A DNA stretch of 64,000 nucleotides from CALKHT01 sp964511575 (GTDB lineage: Bacteria; Planctomycetota; Phycisphaerae; Phycisphaerales; Phycisphaeraceae), in assembly GCA_964511575.1 (NCBI GenBank), contig CAZEFM010000002.1:1-64000 (forward strand). Reading direction: 5' to 3'. Shown here piece after piece: positions 35,264 to 44,115 of this stretch; the first letter of the stretch is position 1, and each line of letters begins with the position of its first letter. The notes beneath the pieces are model-generated. The model was not told where the DNA came from. It made no database searches and worked only from the letters and a program-made list of their open reading frames with translations. Both the position numbers and the translations under genes were made by a program.

Positions 35264-36435
35264 CAGGCAATCATCGCGACGATAAACATGAAGTGCGCCG
35301 CGGCGATGGTGCTGCGTCAGCCGGTGGGTACCGCATGGCACGACCGATCACGCGGTCGGATGGTTCGAAGGGGGAGGATGGCCAGGCGTATGTGCTCATC
35401 ACCGGGGGCGCGGGGTTCATCGGCACGAACCTTGCCGATCACCTTCTGCGCAACGGACGGCAAGTCGTCCTGCTGGACAACCTGTCACGCGGCGGCGTTC
35501 GCGAGAACTTCAACACGCTGCAACAGAAACACGGTCAGCATGTGCAATTGCGACAGGTTGACGTGCGCGATGCGGATGCCCTGCGTCAGGCTGTTCGTGG
35601 CGCGACGCATGTTTTTCACTTTGCGGCACAGGTGGCGGTGACGAGCAGCCTCGTCGATCCCATGTTCGACTTCGAAGTCAACGCACGGGGCACCCTGAAT
35701 CTCCTTGAGGCCGTTCGGGCGTGTCCTCAACCGCCGCGACTGCTCTTCACGTCAACCAACAAAGTCTATGGCGAACTGGACACGTTGCAGTTGCGTCGCC
35801 GCGAGCTGCGCTACGAACGGGTGGAAGGCGGCCGACCGGGAATCGCGGAACAGTCGCTTAAGTTCTGCAGCCCATACGGCTGTTCGAAAGGCGCCGCCGA
35901 TCAGTACGTACTCGACTATGCCCGCACGTTTCAGCTTCCTGCTGTCGTGCTGCGAATGAGCTGCATCTACGGCCCGCATCAGCGTGGCACGGAGGATCAG
36001 GGCTGGGTCGCCCATTTCCTCATCAATGCGTTGAATAATCGCACGATCACGCTTTTTGGTGATGGCCGACAGGTGCGCGACATCCTCTTCGTTGATGATC
36101 TCATCCACGCCATGCAACTGGCGATGGATCACATGCCGACGACTCAGGGGCAGGCGTTCAACATCGGCGGCGGGCCGGACAACACGATCAGCCTGCTCGA
36201 ACTGCTCGACATGATCGAGCAGATTCACGGAACGCGTCCTCGTGTTGTCTTCGATCAGTGGCGCACGGCGGATCAACGGTATTACGTTTCCGACACCAGT
36301 CGTTTTGAACGTGTCACAGGTTGGCGTCCTCGTGTCGGTGTACGGGAGGGCATCGAACGACTCTACCATTGGCTTCGACAGCGCGAGCGTCTTCAGACCG
36401 ACGAGCCCATCAGGGAGGATGCATGCCCACGGTGA
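35260..36435 (+). CDS. NAD-dependent nucleotide-sugar epimerase (CDP-tyvelose/paratose epimerase-like)
   Basis: Predicted 391 aa. After a ~40-residue charged N-terminus come VLITGGAGFIGTNLADHLL, LLFTSTNKVYGEL and FCSPYGCSKGAADQYVLDYAR. The TSTNKVYG and SPYGCSKGAADQY segments are typical of the CDP-paratose 2-epimerase branch. It should invert a hydroxyl on an NDP-sugar. Start at 35260 is coupled to the previous stop (ATGA). A second ATG at 35335 would remove the charged leader and is possible. Overlaps the next gene by 13 bp. Confidence 0.88.
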   Translation: MTGNHRDDKHEVRRGDGAASAGGYRMARPITRSDGSKGEDGQAYVLITGGAGFIGTNLADHLLRNGRQVVLLDNLSRGGVRENFNTLQQKHGQHVQLRQVDVRDADALRQAVRGATHVFHFAAQVAVTSSLVDPMFDFEVNARGTLNLLEAVRACPQPPRLLFTSTNKVYGELDTLQLRRRELRYERVEGGRPGIAEQSLKFCSPYGCSKGAADQYVLDYARTFQLPAVVLRMSCIYGPHQRGTEDQGWVAHFLINALNNRTITLFGDGRQVRDILFVDDLIHAMQLAMDHMPTTQGQAFNIGGGPDNTISLLELLDMIEQIHGTRPRVVFDQWRTADQRYYVSDTSRFERVTGWRPRVGVREGIERLYHWLRQRERLQTDEPIREDACPR

Positions 36436-37508
36436 GTCCCATGCTGCAGCTTCGCGCTGAGGGTTTGATGACCGCGGCGGTCGTCGCTGCGCCGGGGCGC
36501 ATCAACCTGACGCGTCACCCGATTCCGGAGCCGGGCCCCGGCGATGTGCGTATCCGGCTTGAGGGATGCGGCGTTTGTGCATCGAACGTCCCGCCGTTCG
36601 AAGGACGTCCCTGGTTCACGTATCCGATGTCGCCGGGGCAACTCGGACACGAGGGATGGGGACGAATTGATGCGATCGGGCAGGGAGTGTCCAACTTAAG
36701 GGAAGGCGATCGCGTTGCATTCCTTTCCAATAATGCTTTTGCCGAGTATGACGTGGCACCGGCACACGCGGTGGTGAAGCTTCCGGCCACACTGGATGAT
36801 CGGCCGTTTCCCGGCGAGCCGCTTGCGTGTGCGATGAACATCTTCGAACGCAGCGCCATCGAACCGCGCCAGACGGTGGCGGTGGTCGGCGTGGGTTTCC
36901 TCGGCGCGCTGTTGACGCAGCTCATCACCCGTGCCAAAGCGCACGTGATTGCCATCTCCCGACGCGCCACCGCGCTGGAGGTCGCCCGGCAGATGGGCGC
37001 CCGGGACACCATTGCACTTGCCGATGCACAACACGTTGTCGACGAGGTGAAACAGCTCACCCACGGGGCAATGTGCCCGCGCGTCATTGAAGCCACCGGC
37101 AAACAGATGCCGCTGGACGTCGCATCGCAACTGGTGCGGGAGCGCGGCCGCCTCATCATCGCCGGATATCACCAGGATGGCTTGCGCCAGGTCGACATGC
37201 AGCAATGGAACTGGCGTGGCATCGATGTCATCAACGCGCATGAGCGTGATGAGCACGTCTATATCAACGGCATGCGTCGCGCCATCGCGGCGGTGGAGCA
37301 GGGGCAACTCACCCCCGAACCGCTCTACACCCATACATACCGTTTGGATGAACTGCCGAAGGCGATGCGTGACACGCGCGAGCGTCCGAACGGTTTCATC
37401 AAAGCACTCGTCACGATGCAGTCGAACGCATCCCATCCTTCCCTTTCAAGCGACATATCGCAACGCAATTTCGATCAGATCTTCGGACAACAAGGGGGTC
37501 GCCCATGA
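36423..37508 (+). CDS. Zinc-binding medium-chain dehydrogenase
   Basis: Predicted 361 aa. MDR fold: CGVCASNVPP and LGHEGWGRIDAIG supply the catalytic Zn ligands Cys, His and Glu. VAVVGVGFLGALLTQL is the NAD(P)-binding loop. The structural four-Cys zinc lobe of classical alcohol dehydrogenases is missing. It would oxidise or reduce a polyol, sugar or cyclitol. AGGGAGG precedes the ATG at 36423, inside the end of the epimerase gene. ATGA overlap couples it to the next gene. Its presence in a sugar-modifying operon suggests a sugar or inositol-like substrate; that is inference. Confidence 0.87.
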   Translation: MPTVSPMLQLRAEGLMTAAVVAAPGRINLTRHPIPEPGPGDVRIRLEGCGVCASNVPPFEGRPWFTYPMSPGQLGHEGWGRIDAIGQGVSNLREGDRVAFLSNNAFAEYDVAPAHAVVKLPATLDDRPFPGEPLACAMNIFERSAIEPRQTVAVVGVGFLGALLTQLITRAKAHVIAISRRATALEVARQMGARDTIALADAQHVVDEVKQLTHGAMCPRVIEATGKQMPLDVASQLVRERGRLIIAGYHQDGLRQVDMQQWNWRGIDVINAHERDEHVYINGMRRAIAAVEQGQLTPEPLYTHTYRLDELPKAMRDTRERPNGFIKALVTMQSNASHPSLSSDISQRNFDQIFGQQGGRP

Positions 37509-38662
37509 AGATTCTCATGACCACCGACACCGTGGGCGGAGTCTGGAACTATTCACTTACGCTGTGTGATGCATTGATGCGGCACGGGGTGGAAGTCACA
37601 CTCGCCACCATGGGCGCCGCGCTCACACGAGACCAGCGCGATGAGATCAGCGCCGTTGGCGTCGACTACTTCGAGAGCCAGTTCAAGCTCGAATGGATGG
37701 ATCAGCCGTGGGAAGACCTGCACCGTGCGGGTCAGTGGCTGCTCGATCTGCACCGACTGGTGCGGCCGGACCTGATTCACCTGAACAGCTATGTGCACGC
37801 CGCACTGCCGTGGGCCGCACCAACCGTTGTTGTCGGTCATTCCTGCGTGCTGTCGTGGTGGCGCGGTGTGAAACGTGCGCAACCCGGCGCAAGCTGGAAT
37901 CGCTACTGCCACGAAGTACGCTGGGGCTTGCGCAGTGCCGACCTGGTCGTGACACCCACCGAGGCGATGCTCACCGCGCTTCGCGACTGCTACGGATGGA
38001 TTCCGCACACACACGTTATTCCCAACGGCCGCGATCCTTCGGTGTTCACCCCGGGAAAGAAGGAGCACATCGTCCTCACCGCCGGTCGCATGTGGGACGA
38101 GGCGAAGAATCTTCGGGCGGTGCAACGCGTCGCTCCGGCTCTCCCGTGGCCGGTCTACGTTGCGGGCGATACCGCCACCAACGGTGCGAGCGGTACGGGT
38201 CCGGGTATCGCGGAGGCATCGGGAACGAATCTGCAGTTCCTCGGCCGCCTCTCCACCCGGCAGCTGGCCAAATGGATGGCACGCACCGCCATCTATGTCC
38301 ATCCGGCGCGGTATGAACCCTTCGGGTTGTCCATTCTCGAAGCCGCGATGTCGGGATGCGCGCTGGTGTTGGGCGATATTCCCCCTCTCCGCGAAATCTG
38401 GCAGGACGATGCCATCTATGTTGACCCCGACGACATCGATGCGCTGAAACGTGTTGTTCAGGAGCTCATCGTGGACGATGAACGCCGCCCGATCCTCGCG
38501 CAGCGCGCGCGGGAGCGAGCGATGCAGTTCACCGCCCAGGAAATGGCGCGACGGTATCTGGATGCATATCACCGACTGATTTACCGGCATCGTGCAAGCT
38601 TTGTTACCACCGATCGGAACGACCGCCGGCTGAGTCGACGCTCGGCCATGTCCAAACTCTGA
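37505..38662 (+). CDS. Glycosyltransferase, GT4 family
   Basis: Predicted 385 aa. The N-terminus MKILMTTDTVGGVWNYSLTL is the GT-B acceptor-domain start. GRMWDEAKNLRAV is the donor-domain core, and HPARYEPFGLSILEAAMSGCALV carries the two Glu of the GT4 ExxGLxxxEA-type motif. It resembles glycogen-synthase-like or sucrose-synthase-like group 1 transferases. It should make one glycosidic bond from an NDP-sugar in the cytoplasm. Translationally coupled to the dehydrogenase by ATGA. Confidence 0.92.
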   Translation: MKILMTTDTVGGVWNYSLTLCDALMRHGVEVTLATMGAALTRDQRDEISAVGVDYFESQFKLEWMDQPWEDLHRAGQWLLDLHRLVRPDLIHLNSYVHAALPWAAPTVVVGHSCVLSWWRGVKRAQPGASWNRYCHEVRWGLRSADLVVTPTEAMLTALRDCYGWIPHTHVIPNGRDPSVFTPGKKEHIVLTAGRMWDEAKNLRAVQRVAPALPWPVYVAGDTATNGASGTGPGIAEASGTNLQFLGRLSTRQLAKWMARTAIYVHPARYEPFGLSILEAAMSGCALVLGDIPPLREIWQDDAIYVDPDDIDALKRVVQELIVDDERRPILAQRARERAMQFTAQEMARRYLDAYHRLIYRHRASFVTTDRNDRRLSRRSAMSKL

Positions 38663-38712
38663 TCATCCACTCCATTCCCACACACGCGCAAAGGAGCGCA
38701 AGAGGAACCACT

Positions 38713-39849
38713 ATGCAGATCGTCATGTTCTATCACTCGCTGATCTCCGACTGGAATCACGGCAACGCCCACTTCCTCCGCGGCACGGTCATGGAGTTGC
38801 GCTCACGCGGCCACGATGTGCAGGTCTATGAACCTGCGAACAGTTGGAGTCTCAATCATCTGCTCGCCGAGCACGGCATGCGGGCGATTCAACGGTTTCG
38901 CAAGGCATATCCGAAGCTCGACAGCATTCGATACGATCCGGAAAAGATCGATCTGTACGATGCTCTTTACGATGCTGACCTCGTCATCGTCCACGAATGG
39001 AACGATCCTCGATTGATCAGCAAGATCGGCAAGATTCGTGCAGGGGGCGGACGTTTCCATCTGCTCTTCCATGACACGCACCATCGTAGTGTCAGCGATC
39101 CGCGAGCCATCGCCCAGTACGATCTGAGCGCTTACGACGGCGTGCTGGCGTTCGGCGAATGCCTGCGACAGCGGTACGTCCGCAGCGGTCAGGTGCGCGA
39201 GGCATGGACGTGGCATGAAGCGGCGGACACCCGCGTCTTCAAGCCGATGCCCACCGTTGAACGCGAAGGCGACCTCGTCTGGGTGGGCAACTGGGGCGAT
39301 GATGAACGCGCGGCGGAGCTCAACGAGTTTCTCATCCAACCTGTGAAGGAACTGGGACTGAAGGCAAAGGTCTACGGCGTGCGTTATCCCGACCATGCCA
39401 TCCGAGCATTGGAAGATGCGGGCATCGAGTATGGCGGCTGGGTGGCGAACTACGAAGTGCCTGAGGTCTTCGCCCGGTACAAGGTCACCGTGCATGTGCC
39501 GCGACGACCTTATGTGCGATCACTTCCAGGGATTCCCACGATTCGGCCATTCGAAGCGCTGGCATGCGGTATTCCTCTTGTGTCAGCACCATGGAACGAC
39601 TGCGAACGGCTGTTCTCGCCGGGCAAGGATTTCCTCGTCGCTCATGATCGCCACGAGATGAAAGCACATCTGCGAGCATTGCTGGACGATCCTGAGTACG
39701 CCGCCTCGATCGCATCGCACGGCCGCAAGACACTGCTGCGTCGGCACACCTGCGGCCATCGCGTCGATCAACTGCTGAGCATCTGTTTCAAGTTAAAAGG
39801 GCAGGCCCTGCGACGACGAGGGGCTCAACGCCGATGGGTGACGGTTTGA
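38713..39849 (+). CDS. CgeB-like glycosyltransferase (first of three paralogues)
   Basis: Predicted 378 aa. The N-terminus FYHSLISDWNHGNAHFLRGTVMELRSRGHD (shortened) and the C-terminal IPTIRPFEALACGIPLVSAPW plus a GRKTLLRRHTCGHRVDQLL ending match the CgeB/DUF3880-glycosyltransferase group, a GT-B family named after a B. subtilis spore maturation protein. The segment before an AGG-rich ribosome site (CAAGAGGAACC) sets the ATG at 38713. Overlaps the next gene by 16 bp. Donor and acceptor are unknown. Confidence 0.8.
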   Translation: MQIVMFYHSLISDWNHGNAHFLRGTVMELRSRGHDVQVYEPANSWSLNHLLAEHGMRAIQRFRKAYPKLDSIRYDPEKIDLYDALYDADLVIVHEWNDPRLISKIGKIRAGGGRFHLLFHDTHHRSVSDPRAIAQYDLSAYDGVLAFGECLRQRYVRSGQVREAWTWHEAADTRVFKPMPTVEREGDLVWVGNWGDDERAAELNEFLIQPVKELGLKAKVYGVRYPDHAIRALEDAGIEYGGWVANYEVPEVFARYKVTVHVPRRPYVRSLPGIPTIRPFEALACGIPLVSAPWNDCERLFSPGKDFLVAHDRHEMKAHLRALLDDPEYAASIASHGRKTLLRRHTCGHRVDQLLSICFKLKGQALRRRGAQRRWVTV

Positions 39850-40967
39850 ACATCGCATACTTCGCTTCGAGCCTGGTGTCGGCCTATTGGAACGGCGCGG
39901 CGACGTACTACCGTGGAATCGTCCGTGCGCTGCACGAACGCGGCCACCGTGTCACGTTCTATGAACCCGATGCGTTCGAACGGCAGCAGCATCGAGACAT
40001 GGATGACCCGGACTGGGCCAACGTTGTGGTGTACCCGGCAACCGACGACGGCGTCCGCCGCGCGCTGGAGGCAGCGCGCGGCGCCGACGTCGTCGTCAAA
40101 GCCAGCGGCGTCGGAGTTTACGATGAGTTCCTGGAAGAAGCGGTTCTCACACTGAAGTCGCCCCGCACGACTGTCATCTTCTGGGACGTCGATGCCCCCG
40201 CAACACTCGACCGCATCGCTGCGGATCCCGACGACGCGATGCGGCAGCACATCCCCCGTTACGACCTGATCCTCACCTATGGCGGGGGCGAGCCGGTCAT
40301 TCGCAAGTATGCCTCGTTCGGCGCGCGAACCTGTGTTCCGATTTACAACGGTTTGGACCCCCACACACACCATCCGGCACAACCGGATGAACGTTTTGCG
40401 GGAGCGTTGGGTTTTCTGGGTAATCGGCTTCCCGACCGCGAGGCGCGGGTGGAATCGTTCTTCCTCGACGTGGCCAAATGCTGTCCAAATCAACAGTTCG
40501 TGCTTGGAGGCAGCGGCTGGCAGGATAAGCCGACGGCCCCCAACGTGCGGTATGTGGGGCACGTCTACACACGTGATCACAACGCCTTCAACAGTTCGGC
40601 ACGTGCTGTGCTGAACATCAGCCGGCAAAGCATGGCGAGCTACGGGTTCTCGCCGGCGACGCGGGTGTTTGAAGCGGCCGGTGCCGGGGCGTGCCTGATC
40701 ACCGATGCGTGGGAAGGCGTGGAGGCGTTCTTCGAACCCGGGGCCGAGTTGCTCGTCGCGCACGACGGTCAGGAGGTGGCGCAGCATCTGTTGGAGCTGA
40801 CACCACAGCGCGCCGGGCGGATCGGCGCCGCCGCCCTGCGTCGCGTGCTTTGCGATCACACCTACGCGCAACGGGTGCGGCAGGTGGAGCAATTGCTCGG
40901 CGTGCGCCAACCGGCGAAACGATCGCGAGCAGTGCGGCCCCGTATACGCGACGGGGATTGGACGTAG
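39834..40967 (+). CDS. CgeB-like glycosyltransferase (second paralogue)
   Basis: Predicted 377 aa. NIAYFASSLVSAYWNGAATYYRGIVRALHERGH aligns by eye with the previous and next proteins (shortened to key positions: WNG, YRG, RGH). Conserved later are TRVFEAAGAGACLITDAWEGVEAFF and the DHTYAQRVRQVEQLL tail. It lacks a membrane anchor, so it is a soluble transferase. It is one of three adjacent relatives, which points to tandem duplication and to stepwise addition of sugars. Confidence 0.8.
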   Translation: MGDGLNIAYFASSLVSAYWNGAATYYRGIVRALHERGHRVTFYEPDAFERQQHRDMDDPDWANVVVYPATDDGVRRALEAARGADVVVKASGVGVYDEFLEEAVLTLKSPRTTVIFWDVDAPATLDRIAADPDDAMRQHIPRYDLILTYGGGEPVIRKYASFGARTCVPIYNGLDPHTHHPAQPDERFAGALGFLGNRLPDREARVESFFLDVAKCCPNQQFVLGGSGWQDKPTAPNVRYVGHVYTRDHNAFNSSARAVLNISRQSMASYGFSPATRVFEAAGAGACLITDAWEGVEAFFEPGAELLVAHDGQEVAQHLLELTPQRAGRIGAAALRRVLCDHTYAQRVRQVEQLLGVRQPAKRSRAVRPRIRDGDWT

Positions 40968-40992
40968 CAGTATCCGCGTGGAGGCGGAGGGG

Positions 40993-43056
40993 ATGAGTAA
41001 CATGACCGAACCCCTGAACATCGTGATCCTGGGATTGTCGATCACCTCGAGTTGGGGAAACGGACATGCCACCGTATACCGCAGTCTCGTGCGTGCGTTG
41101 ACACGGCGGGGCCACCCGGTGCTGTTCCTGGAACGCGATGTTCCCTGGTATGCCGCCAATCGCGACCTGCCTGATCCGCCGTTCGGTCGCACCGAGCTTT
41201 ATCAGTCGGTCGATGAACTCCAACAGCGTTACGAAGCCACCATTCGTTCAGCCGATCTGGTGATTGTCGGATCGTACGTGCCCGATGGCGTAACGATCGG
41301 TCAATGGGTGTGCCGCAACACCGAAGGCGTCGCGGCATTCTATGACATCGACACCCCGGTGACACTGGCGAAGCTCCGCCGTGGCGATCACGAATACCTC
41401 ACCCCCGAACTGATCCGCGATTATCATCTGTACCTGTCGTTCAGTGGCGGCCCCATTCTCCAGCGCATCGAACGTGAGTACGGCTCACCGATGGCACGGC
41501 CGCTCTACTGCTGTTTCGATCCCGAGCTTTACTGCCCCGAAGCGGTCGCGCCAACGTGGGACATGGGCTACATGGGCACCTACAGCGACGATCGACAGCC
41601 ACGCGTCGAAAGTTTGATGCTTGAACCTGCACGTCAGTGGGCCAAAGGACGTTTCATCGTTGCCGGGCCGCAGTATCCCGACGCCATTCAGTGGCCAGCC
41701 AACACGCGGCGCATTGAGCACCTGCCACCGGCGCAGCATCCCTGGTTTTATAACCGTCAACGGTTCACGCTCAACATCACCCGTGACGAGATGATTCAGG
41801 CGGGGTACTCGCCCAGTGTCCGCCTCTTTGAAGCGGCTGCATGCGGCACGCCGATTATCAGCGACATGTGGGACGGATTGAATCACTTCTTCGAAATCGG
41901 CAGAGAAATTCTTGTCGCACAGGATGCGGAGGACTCGCTGCGTTACCTGCGTGACATGCCCGATGGGCAACGTGTCGCCATAGGTCTGCGGGCGCGGCAG
42001 CGGGTGCTTACCCATCACACTGCCGCTCATCGTGCCGCTCAGTTGGAAGCATATGTCCAGGATGTAAACGAGTATCGCCACGGCGAACGACTGCAGCATG
42101 GACCGGCCATAACCGACCGTATCGCCGATGAACTCGACACAGGGACCATCGCTCAGGCAATCGAAAAGCTTAGTCCATGGTTCCACAATCTCCATCTGCC
42201 CGACGGCTCGCAGACGGCCCCTCAGCATCCGCTCGGCGACTTCCCCACCTGCAAATGGACGCAGATTGCCGACCACCTGCCGCGCAATCTCACCGGCTGG
42301 ACGGTGCTGGACATCGGCTGCAACGCTGGGTTTTACTCCTTCGAACTGGCGCGACGTGGCGGGAGCGTACTCGCCATTGATTGCGATGACCGTTATCTTG
42401 CGCAGGCACACTGGGCAGCACGACAGTTTGAGTTGCACGACCGAATCGCGTTCCGAAAGATGCAAGTTTACGAGCTGGCCCGCATGCGCGACGAGTTCGA
42501 CCTCGTACTCTTCATGGGCGTGTTCTACCACCTGCGGTATCCGTTGCTGGCGCTTGACCTCGTGGCGGAAAAGGTGCGTCGGTTGATGGTGTTTCAGTCG
42601 CTAACCATGCCCGGCACCAGCGTGTATGAGGACACCGCGGATCAGGACATCAACGATCGTCGTGCCATGCTTGATCCGGGCTGGCCGAAAATGGCGTTCA
42701 TCGAACACCGACTCGCCAACGACGCAACCAACTGGTGGGCGCCTAACCATGCGGGCATAGAGGCGATGCTGCGCTCCTCGGGCATGCAGGTGATCGGACG
42801 CCCTGCCCATGAAATCTACCTGTGCCAACCCGATCCATCGGGACGTCCGGGCATGCAGTCGTGGCGTCGGGATGAACTGCTCGCCGCCACGGGACAACTC
42901 CACGTCGCGGATGATCCGCGGCCGGAATCCCGCAACCGCGGCGGGGTCAAGGCCAATGGCGCACGTTCGCGAACCACGCGTGAAACAATCCTCAACCGGG
43001 AGCGCAAGCGCAACGATGGTTATTCCTGTACATCGCCCACTGCATTACGTTCGTGA
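40993..43056 (+). CDS. Fusion of CgeB-like glycosyltransferase and SAM-dependent methyltransferase
   Basis: Predicted 687 aa. Residues ~5-370 repeat the CgeB-like fold (SSWGNGHATVYRSLVRAL, SVRLFEAAACGTPIISDMWDGL within it). Residues ~415-640 form a class I methyltransferase with the SAM motif VLDIGCNAGFYSFELARRG and FMGVFYHLRYPLLAL; this resembles the DUF1698/CmoB-like branch. The last ~50 residues are basic and disordered. It would add a sugar and methylate it or a neighbour. The ATG at 40993 was chosen; ATG 41002 has better ribosome-site spacing. It ends the island; a stem overlapping its stop (TCGTGA/TCACGA) follows. Confidence 0.83.
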   Translation: MSNMTEPLNIVILGLSITSSWGNGHATVYRSLVRALTRRGHPVLFLERDVPWYAANRDLPDPPFGRTELYQSVDELQQRYEATIRSADLVIVGSYVPDGVTIGQWVCRNTEGVAAFYDIDTPVTLAKLRRGDHEYLTPELIRDYHLYLSFSGGPILQRIEREYGSPMARPLYCCFDPELYCPEAVAPTWDMGYMGTYSDDRQPRVESLMLEPARQWAKGRFIVAGPQYPDAIQWPANTRRIEHLPPAQHPWFYNRQRFTLNITRDEMIQAGYSPSVRLFEAAACGTPIISDMWDGLNHFFEIGREILVAQDAEDSLRYLRDMPDGQRVAIGLRARQRVLTHHTAAHRAAQLEAYVQDVNEYRHGERLQHGPAITDRIADELDTGTIAQAIEKLSPWFHNLHLPDGSQTAPQHPLGDFPTCKWTQIADHLPRNLTGWTVLDIGCNAGFYSFELARRGGSVLAIDCDDRYLAQAHWAARQFELHDRIAFRKMQVYELARMRDEFDLVLFMGVFYHLRYPLLALDLVAEKVRRLMVFQSLTMPGTSVYEDTADQDINDRRAMLDPGWPKMAFIEHRLANDATNWWAPNHAGIEAMLRSSGMQVIGRPAHEIYLCQPDPSGRPGMQSWRRDELLAATGQLHVADDPRPESRNRGGVKANGARSRTTRETILNRERKRNDGYSCTSPTALRS

Positions 43057-43166
43057 TCAGTCACGAGGTTGCATCACGTGACATCAGGAAATCACGCAGT
43101 TGCAAATAGGGTCGTTGCACGCGCAGGAACGCTGCCGAACGACATGGGTGGCGCATCCGCCTGATT

Positions 43167-43172
43167 TACAAT
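43167..43172 (+). promoter_or_regulatory. Putative -10 element of a leaderless promoter
   Basis: TACAAT, then exactly 6 nt to the ATG at 43179. No Shine-Dalgarno sequence precedes the ATG apart from GGTGG, which is inside the spacer. No good -35. Confidence 0.45.
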
Positions 43173-43178
43173 GGTGGC

Positions 43179-44081
43179 ATGTACGACGTTATCATTGTGG
43201 GCGGTGGGCCCGCCGGACTCAGTGCTGCACTTCTGCTCGGACGTTGCCGACGACGCGTACTCGTCATCGATCATGGACGCCCTCGCAACGTGCGCTCCCA
43301 TGCGTTGCACGGCTATCTCACCCGCGATGGCATTGATCCACTGAATCTGTTGCGTTTCGGCCGTGAAGAACTCGCCCGGTACGATGTGCAGTGGAAGGGC
43401 GGTTGCGTCACCAGTGCACGCTGTCTCGAGGAACGCGGCTTCGAGGTGACGATCGATGAACGCGAAACATTGACGAGCGCGAAGCTGGTTCTCGCAACCG
43501 GGGTGCGCGATGTTTTGCCCAGCATTCCCGGCATTGAGCCGTTGTATGGCAAGAGTGTGCATCACTGCCCGTATTGCGATGGCTGGGAATGGCGTGATCA
43601 GCCGATCGCGGCGTATGGTCACGGTCGCAAGGGCGCTGGTTTGGCGCTTTCGCTGCTGACCTGGTCGAAGGATGTATACATCCTCAGCGATGGTGACCCG
43701 CAACTGCGGCCGCGCGACCTGCGCAAGCTGCAGCGTTTCAACATCGGCCTGCGTACGGAGCCCATCACCCGGGTGGAAGGACACGACGGCAAACTGGAAC
43801 GCATCGTCTTTGAAAGCGGCGAACCGCTCGAACGCCGCGCCTTGTTCTTCAACACGGAACAGAAGCAAAGCTGCGATCTGGCGGCCAATCTCGGCTGTCG
43901 CATCGCCGACGGCGGGGGTGTGGAAGTCGATCGCCGGGAACGCACGGGTGTGCCCGGCCTGTTCGTGATCGGGGACGCATCGCGCGATGTTCAGTTCGCC
44001 ATCGTCGCCGCCGCCGAAGGCGCGAAAGCCGCCGCGACGATCAACACCGAGTTTCAGATCGAAGAAGGGCGTAAGCTTTGA
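43179..44081 (+). CDS. Thioredoxin reductase-like NAD(P)/FAD oxidoreductase
   Basis: Predicted 300 aa. DVIIVGGGPAGLSAALLLGR binds FAD, and VPGLFVIGDASRDVQFAIVAAAEGAKAA is the second FAD segment. HHCPYCDGWEW holds a CxxCD pair at the position of the redox-active disulfide of thioredoxin reductase, with CPYC instead of the usual CATC or CAVC. The second GxGxxA motif expected for NADPH binding is weak (AYGHGRKGAG), so the electron donor may differ. It follows the glycosylation island but has its own likely promoter. True thioredoxin reductase activity is doubtful. Confidence 0.85.
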   Translation: MYDVIIVGGGPAGLSAALLLGRCRRRVLVIDHGRPRNVRSHALHGYLTRDGIDPLNLLRFGREELARYDVQWKGGCVTSARCLEERGFEVTIDERETLTSAKLVLATGVRDVLPSIPGIEPLYGKSVHHCPYCDGWEWRDQPIAAYGHGRKGAGLALSLLTWSKDVYILSDGDPQLRPRDLRKLQRFNIGLRTEPITRVEGHDGKLERIVFESGEPLERRALFFNTEQKQSCDLAANLGCRIADGGGVEVDRRERTGVPGLFVIGDASRDVQFAIVAAAEGAKAAATINTEFQIEEGRKL

Positions 44082-44115
44082 CCAACTCACCTCAGCCCGC
44101 CGAACTTCACACGTG

